The notes under the pieces were generated by a model. That model had not been told where the DNA came from and ran no database searches. It saw nothing but the letters and a program-made list of their open reading frames with translations. A stretch of 5,817 nt of DNA, from NCBI GenBank assembly GCA_900554555.1, contig USIC01000063.1, forward strand, positions 1-5,817. The letters run 5' to 3'. Made by a program: the position numbers and the translations under genes. Below are positions 1 through 5,817 of the stretch, piece by piece; within the stretch, counting starts at the first letter, position 1; the number at the start of each line of letters is the position of its first letter. The DNA comes from an uncultured Solobacterium sp. (lineage in GTDB: Bacteria > Bacillota_I > Bacilli_A > Erysipelotrichales > Erysipelotrichaceae).

Positions 1-116
1 CCGAAGTATCACATGTTAGTAAGCAGGCTATCGTAACACTCAACAAAGAAGTATCTAATGAAGAGTTACGTAAAGCTGTTGAAGCAGAAGACTATACAGT
101 TACAGGAATTGAGTAA
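1..116 (+). CDS. HMA-domain protein, C-terminal fragment (copper chaperone or metal P-type ATPase tail)
   Basis: The open frame enters from the left edge and ends at TAA 114-116, leaving 37 full residues. The pattern of a beta strand (QAIVTL), a helix (SNEELRKAVE) and a final strand ending YTVTGIE is how heavy-metal-associated (HMA) domains of the CopZ / copper-ATPase type finish. The metal-binding CxxC loop would lie upstream, outside the window, so metal binding is not visible. It could be a free-standing copper chaperone of about 70 residues or the last domain of a larger P-type ATPase; the fragment cannot separate these. A terminator follows directly, so it belongs to a different transcription unit from the hyp genes. 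Confidence 0.7.
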   Translation, partial: EVSHVSKQAIVTLNKEVSNEELRKAVEAEDYTVTGIE

Positions 117-151
117 CGACTTAGTTAGTTTTATCAAACCATGCATACAAG

Positions 152-182
152 AAAAGAATGCCAATAAATGGCATTCTTTTTT
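152..182 (+). terminator. Intrinsic terminator after the HMA-domain gene
   Basis: A perfect stem, AAAAGAATGCC (152-162) against GGCATTCTTTT (170-180), encloses a 7-nt loop and runs into a T tract ending at 182. It lies about 35 nt after the stop codon at 116 and should separate that gene from the hyp operon. The A run on the left arm could give weak termination on the opposite strand, but no opposing gene is seen. Confidence 0.9.
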
Positions 183-216
183 AGACTTTCATGGGATTTT
201 GTAGTGTTTTGTTATA

Positions 217-245
217 TTGTGAAAAAACTAATTAAATATTAAAAT
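217..245 (+). promoter_or_regulatory. Possible sigma-70-type promoter of the hypB-hypB-oxidoreductase-hypA operon
   Basis: A TTGTGA box (217-222) lies 17 nt before TAAAAT (240-245), in the very AT-rich gap between the terminator and the first hypB. The -10 matches 5 of 6 consensus bases and the -35 matches 4 of 6. The region is so AT-rich that other placements are possible. A promoter somewhere in 183-260 is likely because a terminator lies upstream and an operon begins downstream. No convincing operator or riboswitch was seen in the gap. Confidence 0.4.
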
Positions 246-272
246 AAATAAAACAAACAACAAGGAGTAAAC

Positions 273-941
273 ATGTACGAGATTTTTGAGACAAAAGAAC
301 GATTGAGTGCAGATAATACCTTGGAAGCCCAAAAAGTACGTAATACATTAAAAGAACATCGTGTATATCTAATCAATTTAATGGCTTCGCCAGGTGCAGG
401 TAAGACAACAACACTCGTCAGAATGATTGAGGAGCTGAAGAAAGATTACCGTGTAGGTGTGATAGAAGCAGATGTCGATTCTGATGTGGACGCAAAGACA
501 ATTTCTAAGTTAGGTGTTAAGGTAATCCAACTACATACCGGTGGAAGCTGTCATATGACAGCAGACATGACTGCTCGTGGAATGGAAAGGCTGAATATTG
601 AAGATTTAGATGTCGTAATCTTAGAGAATATTGGTAACTTGGTATGTCCAGCTGAGTTTGATACTGGTGCGAATCTAAAACTAGTAATCTTAAGTATTCC
701 AGAGGGTGATGATAAGCCCCTGAAATATCCATTGATGTTTCAGGTGGGCGATATCCTACTTTTTAATAAGATTGATACAAAAGCCATCTTTGATTTTGAT
801 GAAGAACGCTGTAAGGAACATGTTCGTAAACTGAATCCAGATATGGAATTCTATCCAATCAGTGCAAAGACTGGGGAAGGATTTGAAAACATGATGAATG
901 CGATACGCAAGCGTATCGAAGCGTGGAGGAATGCGAAATGA
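273..941 (+). CDS. hypB: HypB-type GTPase, first paralog (nickel insertion accessory protein)
   Basis: SIMIBI-class GTPase of the HypB family, a cytoplasmic protein that couples GTP hydrolysis and dimerisation to nickel transfer. The 222 residues match a HypB core without an N-terminal extension. Visible motifs are the P-loop SPGAGKTT (39-46), the acidic EADVDSDVDA stretch (65-74), Cys93-His94 and Cys125, which match the metal site in the G domain of known HypBs, NKID (165-168) and SAK (197-199) for guanine recognition. The N-terminal CxxCGC nickel site of the E. coli type and any His-rich tract are absent. ATG 273 is supported by AAGGAG at 262-267, 5 nt upstream. It is first in the operon and its stop overlaps the start of the second hypB. 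Family assignment is secure; the client enzyme is unknown. Confidence 0.95.
   Translation: MYEIFETKERLSADNTLEAQKVRNTLKEHRVYLINLMASPGAGKTTTLVRMIEELKKDYRVGVIEADVDSDVDAKTISKLGVKVIQLHTGGSCHMTADMTARGMERLNIEDLDVVILENIGNLVCPAEFDTGANLKLVILSIPEGDDKPLKYPLMFQVGDILLFNKIDTKAIFDFDEERCKEHVRKLNPDMEFYPISAKTGEGFENMMNAIRKRIEAWRNAK
901..918 (+). repeat. Perfect inverted repeat just before the second hypB ribosome binding site
   Basis: CGATACGC (901-908) and GCGTATCG (911-918) are exact reverse complements separated by AA. In RNA this could fold as a 7-bp stem with a CAAG tetraloop. It lies inside the 3' coding end of the first hypB and ends 6 nt before the GGAGG (925-929) that serves the second. It may influence coupled translation of the two GTPases, but it could equally be a by-product of the encoded residues (Ile-Arg-Lys-Arg-Ile). 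Confidence 0.5.
925..929 (+). promoter_or_regulatory. Ribosome binding site that fixes the second hypB start at 938
   Basis: GGAGG lies 8 nt before ATG 938. A GTG at 923 is in frame and would add five residues, but it overlaps this Shine-Dalgarno sequence and has no good site of its own. ATG 938 also gives the classic ATGA overlap with the stop of the first hypB (938-941), which suggests translational coupling. Confidence 0.85.
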
Positions 942-1597
942 AAGTTATAGAACTCCATAAGAGTATTACTGCATCAAATGAAAAGGATGCGGATGCATTA
1001 CGTAGGGGAATGAAATTTCAAGGAACGCTACTCATCAACCTAATGAGTTCCCCAGGCTCAGGGAAGACAACACTTCTAAGTTCAACAATACAAATGTTGG
1101 AGAAAATTAAGATAGCGGTTCTTGAAGCAGATATTGAATCTGCAGTTGATGCGGAAAGAATTGAACAGTTAGGTGCTGTTGCGGTACAGGTACATACAGA
1201 TGGTATGTGTCATATGGATGTGGGAATGACAAAGACAGGCATCGATGCGATGAAGGAAGACGACATCGACCTTGCATTCTTAGAGAATGTAGGAAATCTA
1301 ATTTGTCCTGCGGAATATGATACAGGTGCTAGGTATAATGTCATGATTCTAAGCGTGACAGAAGGTGATGATAAACCTCTCAAATATCCATTGATGTTTG
1401 AAAAGAGTGATGCCCTCGTCATCAGTAAGATCGATGCCCTACCATATTTTGATTTTGATTTAGATGTTTGTATCGAACGTGTAAAGCGTTTGAATCCAAA
1501 TATTCAGATATTCCCAGTGAGTGCTAAAACCAAAGAGGGAATGCAAGAGTGGCTAAACTGGTTACAACAAGAAGTAGCTGAGTGGAAAGAGAGATAA
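938..1597 (+). CDS. hypB: HypB-type GTPase, second divergent paralog
   Basis: A second HypB-family GTPase of 219 residues, with roughly half of its positions identical to the first by eye. It keeps the P-loop SPGSGKTT (38-45), EADIESAVDA (63-72), the metal-site residues Cys91-His92 and Cys123, the shared GDDKPLKYPLMF segment (143-154) and SAK (195-197). The guanine-specificity motif reads SKID (163-166) instead of NKxD, so the Asn that usually contacts the base is Ser. There is no CxxCGC N-terminal site and no His-rich tract. It is the second gene of the operon, probably translationally coupled to the first (ATGA overlap, GGAGG at 925-929). Tandem retention suggests a heterodimer or a division of labour, such as storage versus delivery; this is inference. 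Confidence 0.93.
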   Translation: MKVIELHKSITASNEKDADALRRGMKFQGTLLINLMSSPGSGKTTLLSSTIQMLEKIKIAVLEADIESAVDAERIEQLGAVAVQVHTDGMCHMDVGMTKTGIDAMKEDDIDLAFLENVGNLICPAEYDTGARYNVMILSVTEGDDKPLKYPLMFEKSDALVISKIDALPYFDFDLDVCIERVKRLNPNIQIFPVSAKTKEGMQEWLNWLQQEVAEWKER

Positions 1598-1602
1598 TAA
1601 TT

Positions 1603-4392
1603 ATGACAACTGCCCCAAAAAAGAGAATGACAAATGAACGTGATTTCGTTCCAGATCCAAATTATGTAGCTGCAGATCCAGAAAAGGAAAAACTACTACT
1701 AGACCTTGCATGCATGATTACCAACCGCATCAAGGCAAAGTTAACACATTCTGTGAAAACAGAAGATCCTGAATATTGGATGCTAGATGAACTACTTACA
1801 AAAGAAGAAGTAAAGTTCATGTTATCGTTCAAAAAGACGCGTGTTGGATATAAGCCAGAAGTTCTAGCGAAGAAAAATAATATGACGCTAGAAGAAACAC
1901 AGAAGATGATTGATCACCTATGTTGGATTGGTTTGATAGAGATGAATCGTGAAAATCCGGAGAATGAGAAACAATATAACGTGCCTATTTTCGTTCCAGG
2001 TTCTGCTGAGTTTATGATGATGAATGATGAACTCACAGAAGCACATCCAAATCTAGCGACATTTTTTAACTTAATGACACAGATGCCGCTAGAACCTGTA
2101 ACACCAATGGTTCCACTTGGAGGTGGTGGAATTGGTATGCATGTTATTCCTGTAGAAAAGGCGATTGAACATGTAAATCAATCCGTATCTGTAGAACACT
2201 TGAGTCATTGGTTAGATAAGTATGATAAGTACGCAATCAGCCAATGTACATGCCGTCGCCAACAAGAGATGCGTGGTGAAGGTTCTGGTGAAATCAATGG
2301 TGAATTCTGTATTGGTGTTGGAGACATGGCCGAATACCAGGTTGACCGTGGAAGAGCGCATTATGTTTCTTACGATGAAGTCTTAGAAATCTTAAAGCGT
2401 GGTGAACGTCATGGCTTCGTACATCAAATTACAAATATTGATGGTGAAGGTAAGATTGTAGGTATCTGTAACTGTGCACCTGGTGTATGTAATGCATTAC
2501 GTACATCACAGTTGTACAATACACCAAACTTATCACGTTCCGCATATCGAGCACATGTTGAGAAAGAAAAGTGTGTTGCCTGTGGTAAGTGTGTAGAAGT
2601 TTGTCCGGTTGGAGCTGCGAAGCTTGGTCAGAAGTTATGTACAAGTTTAGGTGCAATTAAATATCCGACAACATTACTGCCTGATGAGACAGAATGGGGC
2701 GAGGATCATTGGAATCCAGATTATCGTGAAACTTCTAAGATTAACTGTTATGACACTGGTACAGCGCCATGTAAGACAGCATGTCCTGCTCACTTAGCAG
2801 TACAAGGATATGTAAAGATGGCTTCTGAAGGAAGATTCATGGATGCTCTTAAACTAATCAAGCAGGATAATCCTTTCCCTGCAGTATGTGGTGCAATCTG
2901 TAATCGTCGTTGTGAAGACGCATGTACTCGTGGTAAGGTTGATCAACCTATCGCGATTGATGAAATTAAGAAATACATCGCTGCACAAGAATTAAACGCA
3001 GAGACACGCTTCGTTCCTTTATGTGAAAAGGACGATGGTGGAATGTGGTCTGATGAATATAAGATTGCGATTGTTGGTGCTGGTCCTGCTGGTCTTTCGG
3101 CAGCGTATTACCTCCGTATGCATGGATATCCTGTAACAGTGTTTGAAAAGGAAAGCCGTGCAGGTGGTATGTTACTGAATGGTATTCCATCTTTTCGCTT
3201 AGAAAAAGATATTATCGAAGCTGAAATCGATGTACTACGTCAGATGGGTGTTGAGTTTAAATACAACATTGAAATTGGTAAGGACACAACAATCCCATCG
3301 TTACGTAGTGAAGGCTATAAAGCATTCTATATTGCGATTGGTGCCCAAGGTGGACGTAAGACAGGTGTTCCTGGTGAAGACGCAAATGGTGTTCAAACAG
3401 GTGTTGAGTTCTTGCGTAAAGCAAATAACAAAGAATTAAGACATGCATTAGAAGGTGATGTAGTTGTTATTGGTGGTGGTAATGTTGCGGTTGACGTAGC
3501 ACGTACTGCTGTTCGTCTAACAGAAGGCAAAGTCACAATGTTATGTCTTGAAGGTGAAAAGGAAATGCCTGCGGCTAGAGATGAAGTACTAGAAGCCAAG
3601 GAAGAAGATATTTCTGTTATGAATGGTTGGGGTCCAAAGGAAATCCTAACTGAAAATGGAAATGTTACAGCCGTTGTGTTTAAGAAGTGCTTGTCTGTGA
3701 AGGATGCGGATGGTAAGTTTAATCCTCAATACGATGAAAATGAAACCATCACAGTTCCATGCAAGAATGTATTATTATCCATTGGACAATCGATCGAATG
3801 GGGCAAACTATTAGAAGGCACACAGGTTGAACTCAATCGCAACAATACTGCTAAGGCTGACCCAGTCACATTACAGACTGCTGACCCAGATATCTTTGTG
3901 GGTGGTGATGTATATACAGGTCCAAGATTTGCGATTGATGCGATTGCGGCTGGTAGAATTGTAGAAGATTCCATTAATCGTTTCGTTCATCCAGGACAAT
4001 CCATGACAATCAACCGTGACCTACGTCATTTCATTGAATTAAATAAGGATGATGTTGTATTAGAAGAATTTGATACAGCTAAGCGTCAAGTTCCTGGACA
4101 TAAACAAGGAAATCCAAAGGCTACATTCAACGATATGCGTTTGGCATTCTCGGATGAACAAGTCCGTACAGAAGCAAAACGTTGTTTAGGCTGCGGAGCA
4201 ACATTTGTTGACCTTAATAAGTGTATTGGTTGTGGTTTATGTACAACACGTTGTGAATTTGATGCGATTCATCTACAAAGAGATTTACCAGATGCGTCAA
4301 GAATGTATCGTTGTGAAGATAAGATCAAGGCTGTTCTTCCTTACGCCGCAAAACGTAAGCTCAAGATTTTATTTAAGAAGAAGAGTAAATAA
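1603..4392 (+). CDS. Multidomain Fe-S/FAD NAD(P)H oxidoreductase (winged helix, CxC module, ferredoxin, GltD-like core, ferredoxin)
   Basis: Predicted 929-residue cytoplasmic electron-transfer flavoprotein; substrate unknown. Order of parts: a winged-helix-like segment (about 60-135); a cysteine module with Cys215-T-Cys217-R-R, Cys236, Cys289-N-Cys291 and Cys296; a [4Fe-4S] motif CxxCxxCxxxCP (324-335); a GltD-type N-terminal cluster region (Cys390, 394, 429, 433, 437, 441); an FAD Rossmann motif GAGPAG (492-497) with Glu515 for the ribose; an NAD(P)H motif GGGNVAVDVAR (624-634); the second FAD signature GGD (767-769); and a C-terminal CLGC (861-864) plus CxxCxxCxxxC (874-884). It is far longer than GltD (about 470 residues). 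The core resembles the glutamate synthase small subunit and its relatives, but no glutamate synthase large subunit is present. ATG 1603 is chosen over in-frame GTG 1582, which overlaps the preceding gene; a purine-rich stretch at 1584-1593 is a weak ribosome site. It lies 5 nt after hypB and 2 nt before hypA. Confidence 0.88.
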   Translation: MTTAPKKRMTNERDFVPDPNYVAADPEKEKLLLDLACMITNRIKAKLTHSVKTEDPEYWMLDELLTKEEVKFMLSFKKTRVGYKPEVLAKKNNMTLEETQKMIDHLCWIGLIEMNRENPENEKQYNVPIFVPGSAEFMMMNDELTEAHPNLATFFNLMTQMPLEPVTPMVPLGGGGIGMHVIPVEKAIEHVNQSVSVEHLSHWLDKYDKYAISQCTCRRQQEMRGEGSGEINGEFCIGVGDMAEYQVDRGRAHYVSYDEVLEILKRGERHGFVHQITNIDGEGKIVGICNCAPGVCNALRTSQLYNTPNLSRSAYRAHVEKEKCVACGKCVEVCPVGAAKLGQKLCTSLGAIKYPTTLLPDETEWGEDHWNPDYRETSKINCYDTGTAPCKTACPAHLAVQGYVKMASEGRFMDALKLIKQDNPFPAVCGAICNRRCEDACTRGKVDQPIAIDEIKKYIAAQELNAETRFVPLCEKDDGGMWSDEYKIAIVGAGPAGLSAAYYLRMHGYPVTVFEKESRAGGMLLNGIPSFRLEKDIIEAEIDVLRQMGVEFKYNIEIGKDTTIPSLRSEGYKAFYIAIGAQGGRKTGVPGEDANGVQTGVEFLRKANNKELRHALEGDVVVIGGGNVAVDVARTAVRLTEGKVTMLCLEGEKEMPAARDEVLEAKEEDISVMNGWGPKEILTENGNVTAVVFKKCLSVKDADGKFNPQYDENETITVPCKNVLLSIGQSIEWGKLLEGTQVELNRNNTAKADPVTLQTADPDIFVGGDVYTGPRFAIDAIAAGRIVEDSINRFVHPGQSMTINRDLRHFIELNKDDVVLEEFDTAKRQVPGHKQGNPKATFNDMRLAFSDEQVRTEAKRCLGCGATFVDLNKCIGCGLCTTRCEFDAIHLQRDLPDASRMYRCEDKIKAVLPYAAKRKLKILFKKKSK

Positions 4393-4394
4393 CC

Positions 4395-4748
4395 ATGCAT
4401 GAAATGGGAATCGTTACACACCTTGCGAAATCTCTTACTGAAATGGCAGAAGAAAACAAGGTCACAAAATATGGTTCAGTAACCCTAGAGGTTGGTGAAG
4501 TATCTGGTATTATGACAGATTACTTCGTAGATTGCTGGAATTATTTCAAAGTAAAATATCCTCTATTACTAGAGTGTGAGTTAAAACTTGAAACAATTCC
4601 TGCCGTAACATTTTGTGAATCGTGTAAACAAGAATATGAGACAGTAAAACATGGAAGAATATGTCCATACTGCGGTAGTGAAGAGACTTACCTTGTAAAA
4701 GGTGATGAATGCGTTATCAAAGAAGTTGAAGCAGAAACAGAAGAGTAG
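4395..4748 (+). CDS. hypA: HypA-type nickel metallochaperone
   Basis: HypA/HybF family, 117 residues, the usual length. It begins Met-His-Glu (1-3), the conserved nickel-binding N-terminus, and has a zinc-finger loop with Cys74-x-x-Cys77 and Cys90-x-x-Cys93. The C-terminal GDECVIKEVE resembles the closing strand of the family. In known systems HypA takes nickel with HypB and passes it to a hydrogenase large subunit or, in Helicobacter, supports urease. Three further cysteines (47, 61, 106) are outside the zinc motif. It starts 2 nt after the oxidoreductase stop, with only a weak purine-rich AAGAAGAAGAG (4375-4385) as ribosome site, so translation is probably coupled. It is last in the operon. 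Family is secure; the receiving enzyme is not in the window. Confidence 0.95.
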   Translation: MHEMGIVTHLAKSLTEMAEENKVTKYGSVTLEVGEVSGIMTDYFVDCWNYFKVKYPLLLECELKLETIPAVTFCESCKQEYETVKHGRICPYCGSEETYLVKGDECVIKEVEAETEE

Positions 4749-4773
4749 AAATTCAAATCTACTCTTCTTTTTT
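4739..4773 (+). terminator. Intrinsic terminator overlapping the hypA stop codon
   Basis: A perfect 11-bp stem, AGAAGAGTAGA (4739-4749) against TCTACTCTTCT (4758-4768), has an 8-nt loop and is followed by five further T residues to 4773. The left arm includes the last two hypA sense codons and the TAG stop (4746-4748). It ends the four-gene operon. The stem is not very GC-rich, but its length and T tail make it convincing. Confidence 0.92.
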
Positions 4774-4792
4774 AAAAGAATTGATATATAAT
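4765..4792 (+). promoter_or_regulatory. Probable promoter of the MATE transporter gene
   Basis: A perfect TATAAT (4787-4792) lies 32 nt before the start codon of the next gene. The best -35 candidate at 16 nt spacing is TTCTTT (4765-4770), a poor match that falls inside the terminator's right arm and T tract. The -10 assignment is better supported than the -35. The strong terminator just upstream implies the transporter needs its own promoter. Confidence 0.5.
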
Positions 4793-4824
4793 AAACAATA
4801 TTCTTTGAAGGGAGGAACGATACG

Positions 4825-5817
4825 ATGAGAAAAAGTATGGTAGAGGGAAACCCTTTAAAACTGATATTACAGTTTGCGATTCCACTCTTATTAGGAAATC
4901 TATTCCAACAAACATATAATGTGGCAGATGCCGCAATTGTAGGACAAACACTAGGGCCTGCAGCGCTAGCAGCTGTCGGTGCAACCAGTAGTGTTCAGTT
5001 TTTGGTATTAGGATTTTGTGTTGGAACAATGGCAGGGTTTGCGGTACCGATTGCTCAACGCTTTGGTGCAAATGATTCAAAGGGGATGCAGAAATTTGAA
5101 TTTCAAGGTTGCGTTTGGACATTTATTATTGCGGTGATTATAACTGCCGCAACGTGCTTCTTCTGTCCGTTAATCTTGGATTTATTACGTGTTCCAGCTG
5201 AAATCTATCAGGATACATATAACTATATTATTGTGATTTTTATTGGCATACCATTTACACTTTTATATAACTATTTATCGAGTATCTTACGTGCAATCGG
5301 TGACTCTAAAACACCATTTATCTTCTTAGCAATTTCGGCTGTACTGAATATCTTTTTGGATATCTTCTGTATTATTAACTTGAAGTGGGGTGTTGCAGGA
5401 GCGGCAATTGCGACTGTATTCTCACAAGCTGTATCAGCTGTTCTATGCTTGATTTTAATTGTGATGAAATTTCCAATTCTACACATTCATTCAGAAGAAA
5501 GAAAGTTTGATTCAGAACTATCAAAACAATTGTTGGTAATGGGAATTCCGATGGGTTTACAATATTCAATTACAGCTATTGGTTCAATGATTATGCAATC
5601 GGCAAATAACTCTCTAGGAACAGTGTATGTTTCTGCCTTTACCGCTGGTGTCAAGATTAAGCTGTTCTTGTTGTGTCCATTTGATGCCCTAGCTACTGCT
5701 GTTTCTACCTTTGTCTCACAAAACTACGGCGCAAAGAAAGAAGACCGTATCAAAGAAGGTTTGCTTAAGGGTACTTATGTTGGTGTTGCATATGGTGTGC
5801 TAGCAGGAATCTTAGAT
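4825..5817 (+). CDS. MATE-family multidrug/cation efflux transporter, N-terminal part (runs off the window)
   Basis: The frame is open from ATG 4825 to the right edge, giving 331 residues of a family usually about 450 long, so the C-terminal quarter is missing because of the window, not a mutation. The start has a strong GGGAGG (4810-4815) 9 nt upstream. The N-terminus shows the MATE signature: a short polar leader with GNPLK (8-12), then the first helix with Pro20 and a Q-x-x-N-x-x-D motif (29-35), followed by VGQTLGPAALAAVG. About eight hydrophobic helices can be counted, with an internal boundary near a charged loop (HSEERKFDSE) where the second six-helix half begins. MATE proteins export drugs or metabolites in exchange for Na+ or H+; the substrate cannot be told here. 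It has its own promoter after a terminator, so a functional link to the hyp operon is not implied. Confidence 0.92.
   Translation, partial: MRKSMVEGNPLKLILQFAIPLLLGNLFQQTYNVADAAIVGQTLGPAALAAVGATSSVQFLVLGFCVGTMAGFAVPIAQRFGANDSKGMQKFEFQGCVWTFIIAVIITAATCFFCPLILDLLRVPAEIYQDTYNYIIVIFIGIPFTLLYNYLSSILRAIGDSKTPFIFLAISAVLNIFLDIFCIINLKWGVAGAAIATVFSQAVSAVLCLILIVMKFPILHIHSEERKFDSELSKQLLVMGIPMGLQYSITAIGSMIMQSANNSLGTVYVSAFTAGVKIKLFLLCPFDALATAVSTFVSQNYGAKKEDRIKEGLLKGTYVGVAYGVLAGILD

Noticed and set aside
183..272. Riboswitch or NikR/Rex-type operator upstream of the first hypB
   Set aside because: The gap is only about 90 nt, shows no conserved riboswitch-like pairing and no two-sided palindrome; a TTGTGA half-site alone is not enough.
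923..937. GTG at 923 as an upstream start for the second HypB
   Set aside because: It overlaps the GGAGG that serves ATG 938 and lacks its own ribosome site; ATG 938 gives a normal HypB N-terminus and an ATGA overlap.
273..1597. Possibility that one hypB copy is a decaying duplicate
   Set aside because: Both frames are intact at full family length with the P-loop, the metal-site residues and SAK motif, so both are probably functional.
1582..1602. GTG at 1582 as an upstream start for the oxidoreductase
   Set aside because: It adds seven residues (MEREIII) encoded within and just after the end of the preceding hypB; ATG 1603 is a better start with a purine-rich stretch upstream.
2429..3974. 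Several 60-80-codon open frames on either strand inside the oxidoreductase gene
   Set aside because: They are out-of-frame or antisense to a single 929-residue protein with continuous recognisable domains, and none has a credible ribosome site or family motif.
4772..5122. 116-codon open frame on the minus strand
   Set aside because: It lies antisense to the start of the MATE gene, begins inside that gene and ends in the hypA terminator; its residues match no family I recognise, while the + strand frame is a clear MATE protein.

Overview
The window is AT-rich DNA with strong GGAGG-type ribosome binding sites, short T-tailed terminators and closely packed same-strand genes. This suggests a low-GC anaerobic Bacillota (Firmicutes). 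The protein style resembles gut Erysipelotrichia or Clostridia, but that placement is an impression, not a result. All genes lie on the + strand.

Layout: (1) 1-116 is the 3' end of a gene whose tail looks like a heavy-metal-associated (HMA) domain, closed by a clear intrinsic terminator at 152-182. (2) A probable promoter near 217-245 precedes a tight four-gene operon. It holds two different HypB-type GTPases (273-941 and 938-1597, overlapping by ATGA), a 929-residue iron-sulfur/flavin oxidoreductase (1603-4392) and a HypA-type metallochaperone (4395-4748). A terminator whose stem contains the hypA stop codon ends the operon at 4739-4773. (3) A separate gene with its own promoter and strong ribosome binding site starts at 4825. 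It encodes a MATE-family efflux transporter and runs off the right edge.

How the genes may work together: HypA and HypB normally cooperate to deliver nickel to [NiFe]-hydrogenase, and in some bacteria to urease. Here the operon is complete, from promoter to terminator, yet contains no hydrogenase subunit, no hypCDEF and no urease gene. In their place, between the GTPases and the metallochaperone, sits a large electron-transfer enzyme. It combines a winged-helix-like N-terminus, an unusual CxC...C...CxC...C cysteine module, a ferredoxin motif, a GltD-like FAD/NAD(P)H core and a C-terminal ferredoxin-like segment. The most interesting reading is a hydrogenase-independent metal-delivery module dedicated to, or powered by, this oxidoreductase. 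The client enzyme and the metal cannot be settled from the sequence alone.
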